Shown: positions 1 through 6,145 of the stretch, in pieces | How the letters are laid out: the number at the start of each line of letters is the position of its first letter | Position numbering within the stretch: position 1 is the stretch's first letter | NCBI GenBank assembly: GCA_900551205.1 | Contig: URUW01000095.1 | Coordinates: forward strand, 1-7,033 | Direction: 5' to 3' | DNA length: 7,033 nt | DNA from: an uncultured Collinsella sp. | Lineage (GTDB): Bacteria > Actinomycetota > Coriobacteriia > Coriobacteriales > Coriobacteriaceae | Made by a program: the position numbers and the translations under genes | Notes under the pieces: generated by a model | The model's database searches: none | Seen by the model: only the letters and a program-made list of their open reading frames with translations | What the model was told of the DNA's origin: nothing

Positions 1-60
1 CCAAGGCGGGCGTAGTAGAATCTGAACCACCATATCGCCCCGTACAAAAGGAGACTCCCC
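1..60 (+). promoter_or_regulatory. Leader of the small-protein/nikR unit with a strong ribosome binding site
   Basis: An AAAGGAG Shine-Dalgarno sequence at 47-53 lies seven bases before the ATG at 61 and fixes that start over the in-frame ATGs at 76 and 82. A TAGAAT hexamer at 16-21 could be a -10 element, but its -35 would fall at or before the window edge, so no promoter can be assigned. A weak GGGCG (8-12) / CGCCC (36-40) inverted pair is present. It does not have the half-site spacing of the known E. coli NikR operator. Confidence 0.4.
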
Positions 61-309
61 ATGCATGACGTCGGAATGAACATGAGCCAGCTTGCCATGA
101 GCGTCAAGCAGGTCGACGACACCATTGAGCTCGCTCACGAGTGGAGCCATCAGCTGCTGCACGCGACCGAGAACTTTGACATGGAGCGCATTGGCGCCAA
201 GCTCGAGGCCGCCATGTCTGCGCTGCACGAGGCGCACGATGCGCTCGAGGGCTACGAGGAGGCCATCGAGGCCGACCACAACTCCGTCGGCTCTGTGAAA
301 CTGGTGTAA
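61..309 (+). CDS. Small helical His-rich protein, unknown function, coupled to nikR
   Basis: I do not recognise this 82-residue family. The start is supported by an AAAGGAG site seven bases upstream. The protein has no signal peptide, membrane segment or cysteine. It is Ala/Glu/His/Met-rich and reads as two long amphipathic helices (about residues 8-37 and 41-72) joined near Asn38-Phe39-Asp40, i.e. a likely helical hairpin or coiled coil. Histidines 26, 30 and 34 fall on one face of helix 1 (i, i+4, i+8), and His56 and His59 lie in helix 2. Together they could form a metal site, which is inference. The stop codon is one base before the GTG of nikR, so the two are almost certainly co-transcribed and probably translationally coupled. 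That points to a role with nickel sensing or handling. It could equally be an unrelated small scaffold protein. Good codon usage and a good ribosome site make it likely to be a real gene. Confidence 0.75.
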   Translation: MHDVGMNMSQLAMSVKQVDDTIELAHEWSHQLLHATENFDMERIGAKLEAAMSALHEAHDALEGYEEAIEADHNSVGSVKLV

Positions 310-310
310 C

Positions 311-805
311 GTGGCCGAGCACGAGCACGCGCACAATCACGGTGCGGACGACGATGCGAGCTGCCGCTGCAGCGGCGCCAACTCCGAGCTGGTCCGCTTT
401 TCGGTCACCGCGCCCGACGACCTGCTGCGCCGCTTTGACGAGCAGATCGCGCGCCGCGGTGACGTGGCTAACCGATCCGAGGCCGTACGCGATCTGATTC
501 GCGCCTCGATCGCCAAGGAGCAGATGCGCACGCCCGACGAGCAGGTCATCGGTTCGCTCACCATGATCTATGACCACCATACCGGCGATCTGACGCGCCG
601 TCTGGACGAGGTGCAGCACGACTACACCGACGAGATTGTCTCGACCATGCATGTGCATCTGGACCACCACAACTGCCTGGAGATTCTGGCGCTCAAGGGT
701 CGCGGCGAGCGTGTCTACGAGCTGGCCGACCGGTTGCTGGGGCTGCGCGGCGTTAAGCACGGCGAGCTCACCTGCGCCGCCACCAAGCAGAGCCTGGGGC
801 TGTAG
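311..805 (+). CDS. nikR: NikR-type nickel-responsive ribbon-helix-helix transcriptional regulator
   Basis: This 164-residue cytoplasmic regulator should bind nickel and then operator DNA as a tetramer. Residues 27-64 form the ribbon-helix-helix DNA-binding domain (a VRFSV strand, then two helices containing NRSEAVRDLIR). Residues 78-160 form the ACT-like metal-binding domain. All four known nickel ligands of E. coli NikR (His76, His87, His89, Cys95) have counterparts at His103, His114, His116 and Cys122 with identical spacing, inside HVHLDHHNCLEI, followed by a conserved RGVKHGELTC segment. An unusual tail of about 25 residues precedes the DNA-binding strand and carries His4, 6, 8, 10 and Cys18, Cys20. 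E. coli NikR begins almost directly at the strand. The GTG start has no clear ribosome site and follows the upstream stop by one base, which suggests coupling. No other in-frame start lies before the DNA-binding domain. The target is probably this cluster and/or a nickel transporter elsewhere, which is inference. Confidence 0.94.
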   Translation: MAEHEHAHNHGADDDASCRCSGANSELVRFSVTAPDDLLRRFDEQIARRGDVANRSEAVRDLIRASIAKEQMRTPDEQVIGSLTMIYDHHTGDLTRRLDEVQHDYTDEIVSTMHVHLDHHNCLEILALKGRGERVYELADRLLGLRGVKHGELTCAATKQSLGL

Positions 806-827
806 CGGGATTTCCCGCAACGCACCT

Positions 828-900
828 GCCATAAAGGGACAGGTTTGTTTTGGCAGGTTTAGAAGTTTTACCGACCAAAATAAACCTGTCCCTTTTTGGT
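828..900. repeat. Long imperfect inverted repeat between nikR and hypF (hairpin A)
   Basis: The left arm at 828-858 pairs with the right arm at 870-900 over 31 positions, with only three mismatches (832/896, 854/874, 855/873) and two G-T wobbles (828/900, 847/881). The loop is 11 bases (859-869). The core arms are 833-853 and 875-895. The whole element is about 41% G+C by hand count, inside a much richer neighbourhood, so it looks inserted. The right arm ends in five T residues (893-897), so transcription from nikR could partly terminate here. The form fits a REP- or MITE-like dispersed palindrome with a GGGACAGGTTT core, of the kind mobilised by REP-associated transposases. That family assignment is from memory and inference. 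Confidence 0.85.
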
Positions 901-904
901 CGGT
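870..904 (+). promoter_or_regulatory. Alternative hairpin B, mutually exclusive with hairpin A, just upstream of hypF
   Basis: ACCGACCAAAA at 870-880 is perfectly complementary to TTTTGGTCGGT at 894-904, giving an 11-base-pair stem with a 13-base loop (881-893). It uses 870-880 and 894-900, which are also part of the right arm of hairpin A, so only one of the two can form in a transcript. The hypF ribosome site (GAGGGGAAG, 911-919) starts seven bases after it. The arrangement resembles an attenuator or riboswitch-like switch. No ligand-binding core is visible, so this could also be internal symmetry of a mobile repeat. Confidence 0.5.
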
Positions 905-923
905 TTTGACGAGGGGAAGCCAC

Positions 924-3377
924 ATGCGGCATGTGCATATTCATGAGACGGGCATTGTGCAGGGCGTTGGCATGCGGCCATTTGTGTATCGCGAGGCTAT
1001 GGCGCATGGCATTTGCGGCTGGGTGCTCAACGCGGGCGATGGCGTGCACATCGAGGCGCATGCTTCAGTCGAGGCACTCGACGAATTTGTCACCGCGCTG
1101 TCGGAGCACGCGCCTGCCGCGGCCCGCGTTGAGCATGTCGCTGTTGCAGACCTGGAGCCCGACGCTTGGGATGCCGACGATGAGCAGGTCTTTCGTATTG
1201 TAGCGTCGCAGGATCAGACCGTGCACACGACGCTCATCTCCCCCGATATCGCCACCTGTGACGACTGCCTGCGCGAACTGTTCGACCCCGCCGACCGTCG
1301 CTATCACTACCCCTTTATCAACTGCACCAACTGCGGGCCGCGCTTTACCATCATCCGATCGCTGCCTTATGACCGAGCGGCCACGTCGATGGATTGCTTT
1401 CCTATGTGCCTCGAGTGCGCCGCAGAGTATGGCGACCCGCTTGACCGGCGCTTTCATGCGCAGCCCGATGCCTGCTTTGACTGCGGGCCACATATTACCT
1501 GGCGCGAGGCGGCGGGCGACATGGGGCTCGAGGGTCTGGGGGCGATGCCGGCCGTCGGCAACACGCGCGAAACCAGCGATGCCATTATTGACCGCTGTGT
1601 CGAGCTGCTGGCCAGCGGCGGTATTGTCGCCATCAAGGGGCTGGGCGGATTCCATCTGGCCTGCAACGCCGCCAATGAGCAGGCGGTGGTCGAGCTGCGC
1701 CGTCGCAAGCGCCGCAGCAACAAGCCGCTTGCCGTTATGGTGCGCAGCCTTGCCGATACTGAACGCCTGTGCCATGTCGATGATGCCGAGCGCGACTTAC
1801 TGGCCGGCAGCATCCGCCCCATTGTGCTGCTGCGCCGCCGTGTTGTTGGCGAGGGAGATTCCCCCGACGGCCTTACACTCGCGCCATCCGTCGCGCACGA
1901 TCTACCCGAGCTCGGCGTCATGCTCCCCTATACACCGCTTCAGCATCTGCTGCTTGCAGCTGCCTCGTCGCATGGCATGCACGCGCTGGTCATGACCAGC
2001 GGAAACCTGAGCGAGGAACCTATCGAGACCGACGATGCCCTTGCATGGGAACATCTTGTTGCCGCCGGCATCGCCGACGCGCTACTTGGCAACGACCGTG
2101 CGATTCTCTCACGCTACGACGACTCCGTGGTACGTGTGGTCGACGGCACCGTCATGCCTGTGCGTCGCGCACGCGGATATGCGCCGCAACCGTTGTCGCT
2201 GCCGGCGCTCGACGGCACTGCACCCTGCGTGCTCGCCTGCGGGCCGCAGCAAAAAGCCACGATCGCGCTCACGCGCGAGGACGCCGACGGCCATGTGGCC
2301 TGTTTTGTGTCGCAGCATATCGGCGATGTCGAAAACGGCGCGACCTTCGATGCCTGGAGCGCCGCCCGCGCACGTCTAGAAAACCTCTTTGACCTGACGC
2401 CTGCCGCCCTGGCATGCGACATGCATCCCAACTATCTATCGAGCCAGTGGGCGCGTGAGCGGGCACGGGAGCACAGTCTGCCGCTAATCGAAATCCAGCA
2501 TCATCATGCGCACATCGCGAGCGTAATGGCAGAGGCGATTGTCGCTGGCCGGATTGCGCCCGATGCGCGCGTCCTCGGTATTGCCTTCGATGGTACGGGT
2601 GCCGGCACCGACGGCACCATATGGGGCGGTGAGTTTCTTATCGCCGGCCTTGCCGATTTTGAACGCGCCGCGCACCTGCGCACCTGGGCGCTGCCAGGCG
2701 GAGCCGCATCCGTGCGCGATGCCCGGCGCAATGCCTTTGCCCTGCTGAGCGAGCTCGGCCTGCTCGAGCATCCGGGTGCCGCGGGGCTATTGGGCACCCT
2801 CGACGAGCAAACACGCAGCGTGACAGCCACCATGATCGAGCGCGGCATCAACAGCCCGCGTACCAGCAGCATGGGGCGTCTCTTTGATGCCGCGGCAGCG
2901 ATTCTGGGCATCTGCGACAAGGCAACCTACGAGGGCGAACCCGCCATAGAACTCGAAGCCGCCGCCTGGCGCGCGCTTGACGGTAAGCCCGTTCGTCTCG
3001 ACGGCAATCATACAGGCGTATTCACGTCTGCGGACGACTCCCCCATCTTGGACCCCCAACCGCTCATCGAAGCTCTTCTGAACGGAATCGAGGCAGGCGT
3101 GCCGGCCGACCGGCTCGCCCTCGGGTTTCACATCGCCATTACGCACGCTACGACCCACATCGCGTGCGAGATCTGTGATCGCGAAGGCCTCGATACCGTC
3201 GCGCTCTCGGGCGGTGTGTTCATGAACCGGCTTTTGCTTCAGCTCCTTACCCACGAACTCAAAGACGCCGGTCTTGCCGTCTTGGTCCCCCACGCTGTAC
3301 CCGCCAACGACGGCTGCATCGCCTACGGTCAGGCCGCCATCGCTCGCGCTCGCCTCGCGCAGACGGCGTTGCGATAG
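924..3377 (+). CDS. hypF: HypF carbamoyltransferase for [NiFe]-hydrogenase maturation
   Basis: HypF uses carbamoyl phosphate and ATP to carbamoylate the C-terminal cysteine of HypE, the first step in making the CN ligands. The ATG at 924 is preceded by GAGGGGAAG (911-919). It gives 817 residues, somewhat longer than E. coli HypF (about 750). The domains are all present in order. Residues 1-92 are acylphosphatase-like (GIVQGVGMRPFVYREA, catalytic Arg18, Asn36). Residues 112-187 hold two zinc fingers with cysteines 112, 115, 134, 137, 162, 165, 184 and 187 in the exact C-x2-C-x18-C-x2-C-x24 family spacing. A YrdC/Sua5-like domain covers about 215-400 (KGLGGFHL 238-245, then a basic segment ending NKPLAVM). 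A Kae1-like domain covers about 420-817 (HHHAH 526-530, LSGGVFMNR 761-769, NDG 795-797). The usual Phe before the catalytic Arg is Met17. The open frame continues upstream to 636 but overlaps nikR and lacks family similarity there. It is first of four hyp genes. Confidence 0.97.
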   Translation: MRHVHIHETGIVQGVGMRPFVYREAMAHGICGWVLNAGDGVHIEAHASVEALDEFVTALSEHAPAAARVEHVAVADLEPDAWDADDEQVFRIVASQDQTVHTTLISPDIATCDDCLRELFDPADRRYHYPFINCTNCGPRFTIIRSLPYDRAATSMDCFPMCLECAAEYGDPLDRRFHAQPDACFDCGPHITWREAAGDMGLEGLGAMPAVGNTRETSDAIIDRCVELLASGGIVAIKGLGGFHLACNAANEQAVVELRRRKRRSNKPLAVMVRSLADTERLCHVDDAERDLLAGSIRPIVLLRRRVVGEGDSPDGLTLAPSVAHDLPELGVMLPYTPLQHLLLAAASSHGMHALVMTSGNLSEEPIETDDALAWEHLVAAGIADALLGNDRAILSRYDDSVVRVVDGTVMPVRRARGYAPQPLSLPALDGTAPCVLACGPQQKATIALTREDADGHVACFVSQHIGDVENGATFDAWSAARARLENLFDLTPAALACDMHPNYLSSQWARERAREHSLPLIEIQHHHAHIASVMAEAIVAGRIAPDARVLGIAFDGTGAGTDGTIWGGEFLIAGLADFERAAHLRTWALPGGAASVRDARRNAFALLSELGLLEHPGAAGLLGTLDEQTRSVTATMIERGINSPRTSSMGRLFDAAAAILGICDKATYEGEPAIELEAAAWRALDGKPVRLDGNHTGVFTSADDSPILDPQPLIEALLNGIEAGVPADRLALGFHIAITHATTHIACEICDREGLDTVALSGGVFMNRLLLQLLTHELKDAGLAVLVPHAVPANDGCIAYGQAAIARARLAQTALR

Positions 3378-3407
3378 GCTGTTTTGCCAGCCTGCGCGCC
3401 GCCGTCT
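3361..3407 (+). other. Stem-loop spanning the hypF stop codon
   Basis: AGACGGCG (3361-3368) is perfectly complementary to CGCCGTCT (3400-3407). Inside it, GCG 3371-3373 pairs with CGC 3395-3397, and AGGCT 3376-3380 pairs with AGCCT 3389-3393 around an eight-base loop. The structure contains the hypF TAG (3375-3377) and the last codons. No T-run follows, so it is not a standard intrinsic terminator. It could stabilise or attenuate the message between hypF and hypC. The pairing is seen directly; a function is inference. Confidence 0.5.
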
Positions 3408-3423
3408 CACAGGTGTAACGCGT

Positions 3424-3477
3424 TTGCTCGTGACTCCCGCGAGCGCTACCATCAACTGATGGGTAATTAGGCGCCTA
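3424..3477 (+). promoter_or_regulatory. Possible internal hypC promoter region rich in small inverted repeats
   Basis: The 131-base gap before hypC carries GCTCG/CGAGC (3426-3430/3440-3444), CCATC/GATGG (3449-3453/3458-3462) and a perfect ten-base palindrome TAGGCGCCTA (3468-3477). TTGCTC (3424-3429) and TACCAT (3447-3452) are 17 bases apart and could serve as weak -35 and -10 elements. Two of the inverted repeats would then overlap the promoter or its start, as an operator would. The hexamer matches are poor (three and four of six), so this is a suggestion only. Confidence 0.25.
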
Positions 3478-3508
3478 TCCAGCGCAAAACGTATAAAAGG
3501 GGAACATT

Positions 3509-3769
3509 ATGTGCCTTGCCGTTCCCGGTAAAGTGGTCAAACGCGACGACGACCTTAAGGCGACCGTCGACATGATGGGCATCGAGCGCCCCGTTTCGTT
3601 GCGCCTCGTGCCGACGGCACGGGTAGGCGACTATATTCTCGTGCACGCCGGCTTTGGCATTCAGATTGTCGACGAGCAGGAAGCCCAAGAGACACTCGAG
3701 CTCGTCAATACCATGACCGAGCTGGCCGAAGAGGACCAGCTCGCCACCAATCCGGCCGAGGCATACTAG
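3509..3769 (+). CDS. hypC: HypC/HybG-family [NiFe]-hydrogenase maturation chaperone
   Basis: This 86-residue cytoplasmic chaperone pairs with HypD to carry the Fe(CN)2CO precursor and then docks with the hydrogenase large subunit. It begins MCLAVPGKVV, the diagnostic family N-terminus. Cys2 is the residue known to contact iron and HypD, and becomes N-terminal once the initiator Met is removed. The following beta-barrel pattern (GIERPVSLRLVPTARVGDYILVHAGFGIQ, split here by its conserved VGDY-LVHAG core at about 43-52) matches the family. The tail after about residue 60 is acidic and helical. A strong AAAGGGGAA site (3496-3504) lies four bases before the ATG. Its TAG stop shares its last base with the GTG of hypD. 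A full-length, ordinary member. Confidence 0.96.
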   Translation: MCLAVPGKVVKRDDDLKATVDMMGIERPVSLRLVPTARVGDYILVHAGFGIQIVDEQEAQETLELVNTMTELAEEDQLATNPAEAY

Positions 3770-4881
3770 TGGCGGCGGCGCAGCCGGTTCGCTCCGGTAT
3801 CGACTTTTCGGCATTTCGCGACCCCAAGCTGGCTCGCGAGCTCATCGATCGTATTCATGAGCTTGTCGGCGACCGCAGCATCAACCTTATGGAAGTCTGC
3901 GGTACGCATACCGTGAGCATTGGCCGCTATGGCTTCCGCTCCATTATGCCGACGGGACTCAAACTGCTAAGCGGCCCGGGGTGCCCCGTTTGCGTCACCG
4001 CCAACCGCGACATCGATCACGCAATCGCGCTTTCCAACATGGACGGCGCCATCATCACCACCTTTGGCGACATGATGCGCGTGCCCGGATCGTCCACCTC
4101 GCTTGCCGCGCAAAAGGCAGCGGGGCGCGACATCCGCATCGTCTACTCTCCGCTCGACGCACTCGACATTGCCGAGCAAAATCCCGAACGCCCGGTCATC
4201 TTTATGGGCGTCGGCTTTGAGACCACAACGCCCACCATTGCCGCTGCTATCCTGGAGGCCGACGCGCGCGGGCTCCAGAACTTCTCGGTCTACTGTGCTC
4301 ACAAGACCACGCCGCCGGCTCTGCGCGCGATCTCCAACGACCCCGAGACGACCATCGACGGCTTTATCCTGCCTGGTCACGTCGCTACCATCACGGGCTT
4401 GGCGCCCTTTAGCTTTTTGGTGGGCGAGTTCGATACCGCGGGCGTGGTCACGGGATTTGAGCCGGTCGATATCCTGCAGGGCATCTGCATGCTGGTCCAG
4501 ATGATTGTCGAGCACAGGCCGGCAATCGACAACGCCTACCGCCGTGGCGTCAATGCAGACGGCAATCCCGTAGCGCGCCATCTGGTCGAGCAGGTTTTTG
4601 AGCCGTGCGACACCACGTGGCGCGGGCTGGGGCCGATTGCCAATTCGGGTCTTTCCATCCGACCCGAATTCTCGCGCTTTGATGCGCGCGCCCGCTTTGA
4701 TATGCCCGTTGAGGCGACGGTCGAGCCACGCGGGTGCCGCTGCGGCGACGTGCTGCGCGGTGCCATCACGCCGAGCGACTGCCCGCTGTTCGGCCACGCA
4801 TGTACGCCCGAACACCCCGTCGGCCCCTGCATGGTGAGCTCCGAAGGCAGCTGCGCGGCGTACTTTAGATACCGCGACTAG
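3769..4881 (+). CDS. hypD: HypD, Fe-S scaffold for Fe(CN)2CO assembly in hydrogenase maturation
   Basis: HypD is the 4Fe-4S protein that, with HypC, holds the iron while cyanide from HypE and CO are attached. The 370-residue product has every family motif. EVCGTHT contains Cys44. GPGCPVC contains Cys72 and Cys75, with the same spacing as the essential Cys41, Cys69 and Cys72 of E. coli HypD. TTFGDMMRVPG, FMGVGFETTTP and ILPGHV follow in the two Rossmann-like lobes. The C-terminal cluster region has Cys323, 325, 338, 345, 354 and 362 (RCGDVLRG, CPLF, GPCMVSSEGSC). The start is GTG, overlapping the hypC stop by one base (TAGTG). No separate ribosome site is obvious (GGCCGAGG at 3754-3761 is a weak candidate), so translational coupling to hypC is likely and would fit their 1:1 complex. 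No missing residues seen. Confidence 0.98.
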   Translation: MAAAQPVRSGIDFSAFRDPKLARELIDRIHELVGDRSINLMEVCGTHTVSIGRYGFRSIMPTGLKLLSGPGCPVCVTANRDIDHAIALSNMDGAIITTFGDMMRVPGSSTSLAAQKAAGRDIRIVYSPLDALDIAEQNPERPVIFMGVGFETTTPTIAAAILEADARGLQNFSVYCAHKTTPPALRAISNDPETTIDGFILPGHVATITGLAPFSFLVGEFDTAGVVTGFEPVDILQGICMLVQMIVEHRPAIDNAYRRGVNADGNPVARHLVEQVFEPCDTTWRGLGPIANSGLSIRPEFSRFDARARFDMPVEATVEPRGCRCGDVLRGAITPSDCPLFGHACTPEHPVGPCMVSSEGSCAAYFRYRD

Positions 4882-4929
4882 CCCGGACGCCCCCGCGTAC
4901 CGGCACCACCCGCGATTGGAGTTTTCGAT

Positions 4930-5964
4930 ATGTCCCATAGCGTTACCGATAGCACTGTCCTGCTGGGCCACGGCTCCGGCGGCCAGATGATGAAGCGCAT
5001 TATCGATGAGGTCTTTCTGGATGCCTTTGGGTCGCCCGAGCTGCTTGCGGGCAACGATGCCGGTGTCGCCGTACTGCCCGCAAGCGGGCGAATCGCCATG
5101 TCGACCGACAGCTTTGTGGTAACGCCGCAGTTCTTCCCCGGCGGCAATATCGGCCGACTCGCCGTATGCGGAACCGTCAACGACGTCGCGACCTCGGGCG
5201 CTAACGTGCGCTACCTCTCATGCGGCTTTATCCTCGAAGAGGGCTATCCCATGGACAAGCTGCGCCAGATTGTGCAGACCATGGCCGAAACGGCGCGCGA
5301 GGCGGGCGTGTCCATAATCACCGGCGACACCAAGGTGGTCGAGCGTGGCGGTGCCGACGGCGTCTACATCAATACCGCCGGCGTGGGCGAGGTGCCCGCG
5401 GGCGTAGCGCTCAGCGGTGCAAACTGTCGGCCCGGCGACGCCATCCTGGTATCGGGTACGCTAGGCGACCACGGCATCGCCATCATGAGCCAGCGCGAGG
5501 GCTTGGCGTTTTCGAGCAACATCGAAAGCGACGCTGCGCCGCTCAATCATCTGATTGCCGATGTGCTCGCCGCCGCCCCCGACACCCGCTGCTTCCGCGA
5601 CCCCACGCGCGGCGGCCTGGCATCCACGCTCAACGAGTTTGCCCAGGCCAGCGGCGTCGCCATGGAGATCGACGAGGATGCCGTGCCCGTGCGCCCCGAC
5701 GTGCAGGCGGCATGTGAGATGCTCGGCTACGATGTGCTGCAGGTGGCAAACGAGGGCAAGATGGTCGCCGTGGTGCCGGCCGAGCAGGCCGATGCCGCGC
5801 TGGCGGCCATGCGCGCCGCCCGCTACGGCGAGAACGCCGCCATCATCGGTCGCGTGCTGCCGCTTGCCGAGGACGCCCGCCCCGCCGTGCGCGTACGCAC
5901 CGGCTGGGGATCGACCCGTATTCTCGACATGCTCGTAGGAGAACAGCTTCCGAGAATTTGCTAG
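4930..5964 (+). CDS. hypE: HypE, carbamoyl dehydratase supplying cyanide to [NiFe]-hydrogenase
   Basis: HypE takes a carbamoyl group from HypF on its C-terminal cysteine, dehydrates it with ATP to a thiocyanate, and passes the CN to iron on HypC-HypD. The 344-residue protein ends PRIC, with Cys344 as the acceptor; that four-residue end is diagnostic and intact. The AIRS/PurM-like fold is supported by LLGHGSGG (11-18), TDSFVV (59-64), FFPGGNIG (68-75), NDVATSGA (84-91), GDTKVV (132-137) and DPTRGGLA (224-231). The ATG at 4930 has TTGGAG (4916-4921) eight bases upstream, and the length is normal. It is 48 bases after hypD and the last gene of the + strand unit; a long hairpin follows about 90 bases later. 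Confidence 0.97.
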   Translation: MSHSVTDSTVLLGHGSGGQMMKRIIDEVFLDAFGSPELLAGNDAGVAVLPASGRIAMSTDSFVVTPQFFPGGNIGRLAVCGTVNDVATSGANVRYLSCGFILEEGYPMDKLRQIVQTMAETAREAGVSIITGDTKVVERGGADGVYINTAGVGEVPAGVALSGANCRPGDAILVSGTLGDHGIAIMSQREGLAFSSNIESDAAPLNHLIADVLAAAPDTRCFRDPTRGGLASTLNEFAQASGVAMEIDEDAVPVRPDVQAACEMLGYDVLQVANEGKMVAVVPAEQADAALAAMRAARYGENAAIIGRVLPLAEDARPAVRVRTGWGSTRILDMLVGEQLPRIC

Positions 5965-6053
5965 CGGCTGCTCTGCAAGCTGCTCAGCATCCGGCCACAA
6001 TCGGCCCGCCCATTTTCACTGGGACGTTGGCCCACTCAAACTGCGAGGAGATG

Positions 6054-6100
6054 GAAGGGCCCTCCTGCCGAGCTGATCGGTAGGAGGGCCCTTCGCTTTG
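6054..6100 (+). terminator. Hairpin terminator between hypE and the convergent surface-protein gene
   Basis: Arms at 6054-6071 and 6077-6094 form an 18-base-pair G/C-rich stem with a single wobble position (C at 6068 against T at 6081) and a five-base loop (GCTGA, 6072-6076). On the + strand it is followed by GCTTTG, a short T-rich tail. No T-run follows on the - strand, although the hairpin lies about 50 bases past the stop of the convergent gene and might serve both. A small second hairpin (TGCAAG 6099-6104 / CTTGCA 6114-6119) sits beside it. Confidence 0.85.
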
Positions 6101-6145
6101 CAAGACCATACTCCTTGCAGTATTTACCCGGTAGGCAGAGGCTCG

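Noticed and set aside
136..150. HExxH pattern (His26-Glu27-Trp28-Ser29-His30) suggesting a zinc metalloprotease
   Set aside because: The protein is 82 residues and all-helical, with no third ligand context or protease fold. The pattern is short enough to occur by chance in a His/Glu-rich helix.
636..923. In-frame upstream extension of hypF to a GTG at 636
   Set aside because: The extra 96 residues overlap nikR in another frame and run through the inverted repeat. They show no HypF similarity, while the ATG at 924 has a strong ribosome site and starts directly at the acylphosphatase domain.
104..925. Long antisense open frame opposite the small gene and nikR, and similar long frames opposite or within the hyp genes
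   Set aside because: They are expected shadows in high-G+C DNA. Their proteins are Arg/Ala/Pro-rich without recognisable motifs, and the sense genes have clear family identity.
3008..3013. TCATAC resembling a half-site of the E. coli NikR operator
   Set aside because: There is no GTATGA partner 16 bases upstream, and it lies inside hypF coding sequence. I found no complete canonical NikR box in the window.
5967..5985. Direct repeat of GCTGCTC just after the hypE stop
   Set aside because: Two copies of seven bases of simple composition are not enough to call a repeat element or an att site.
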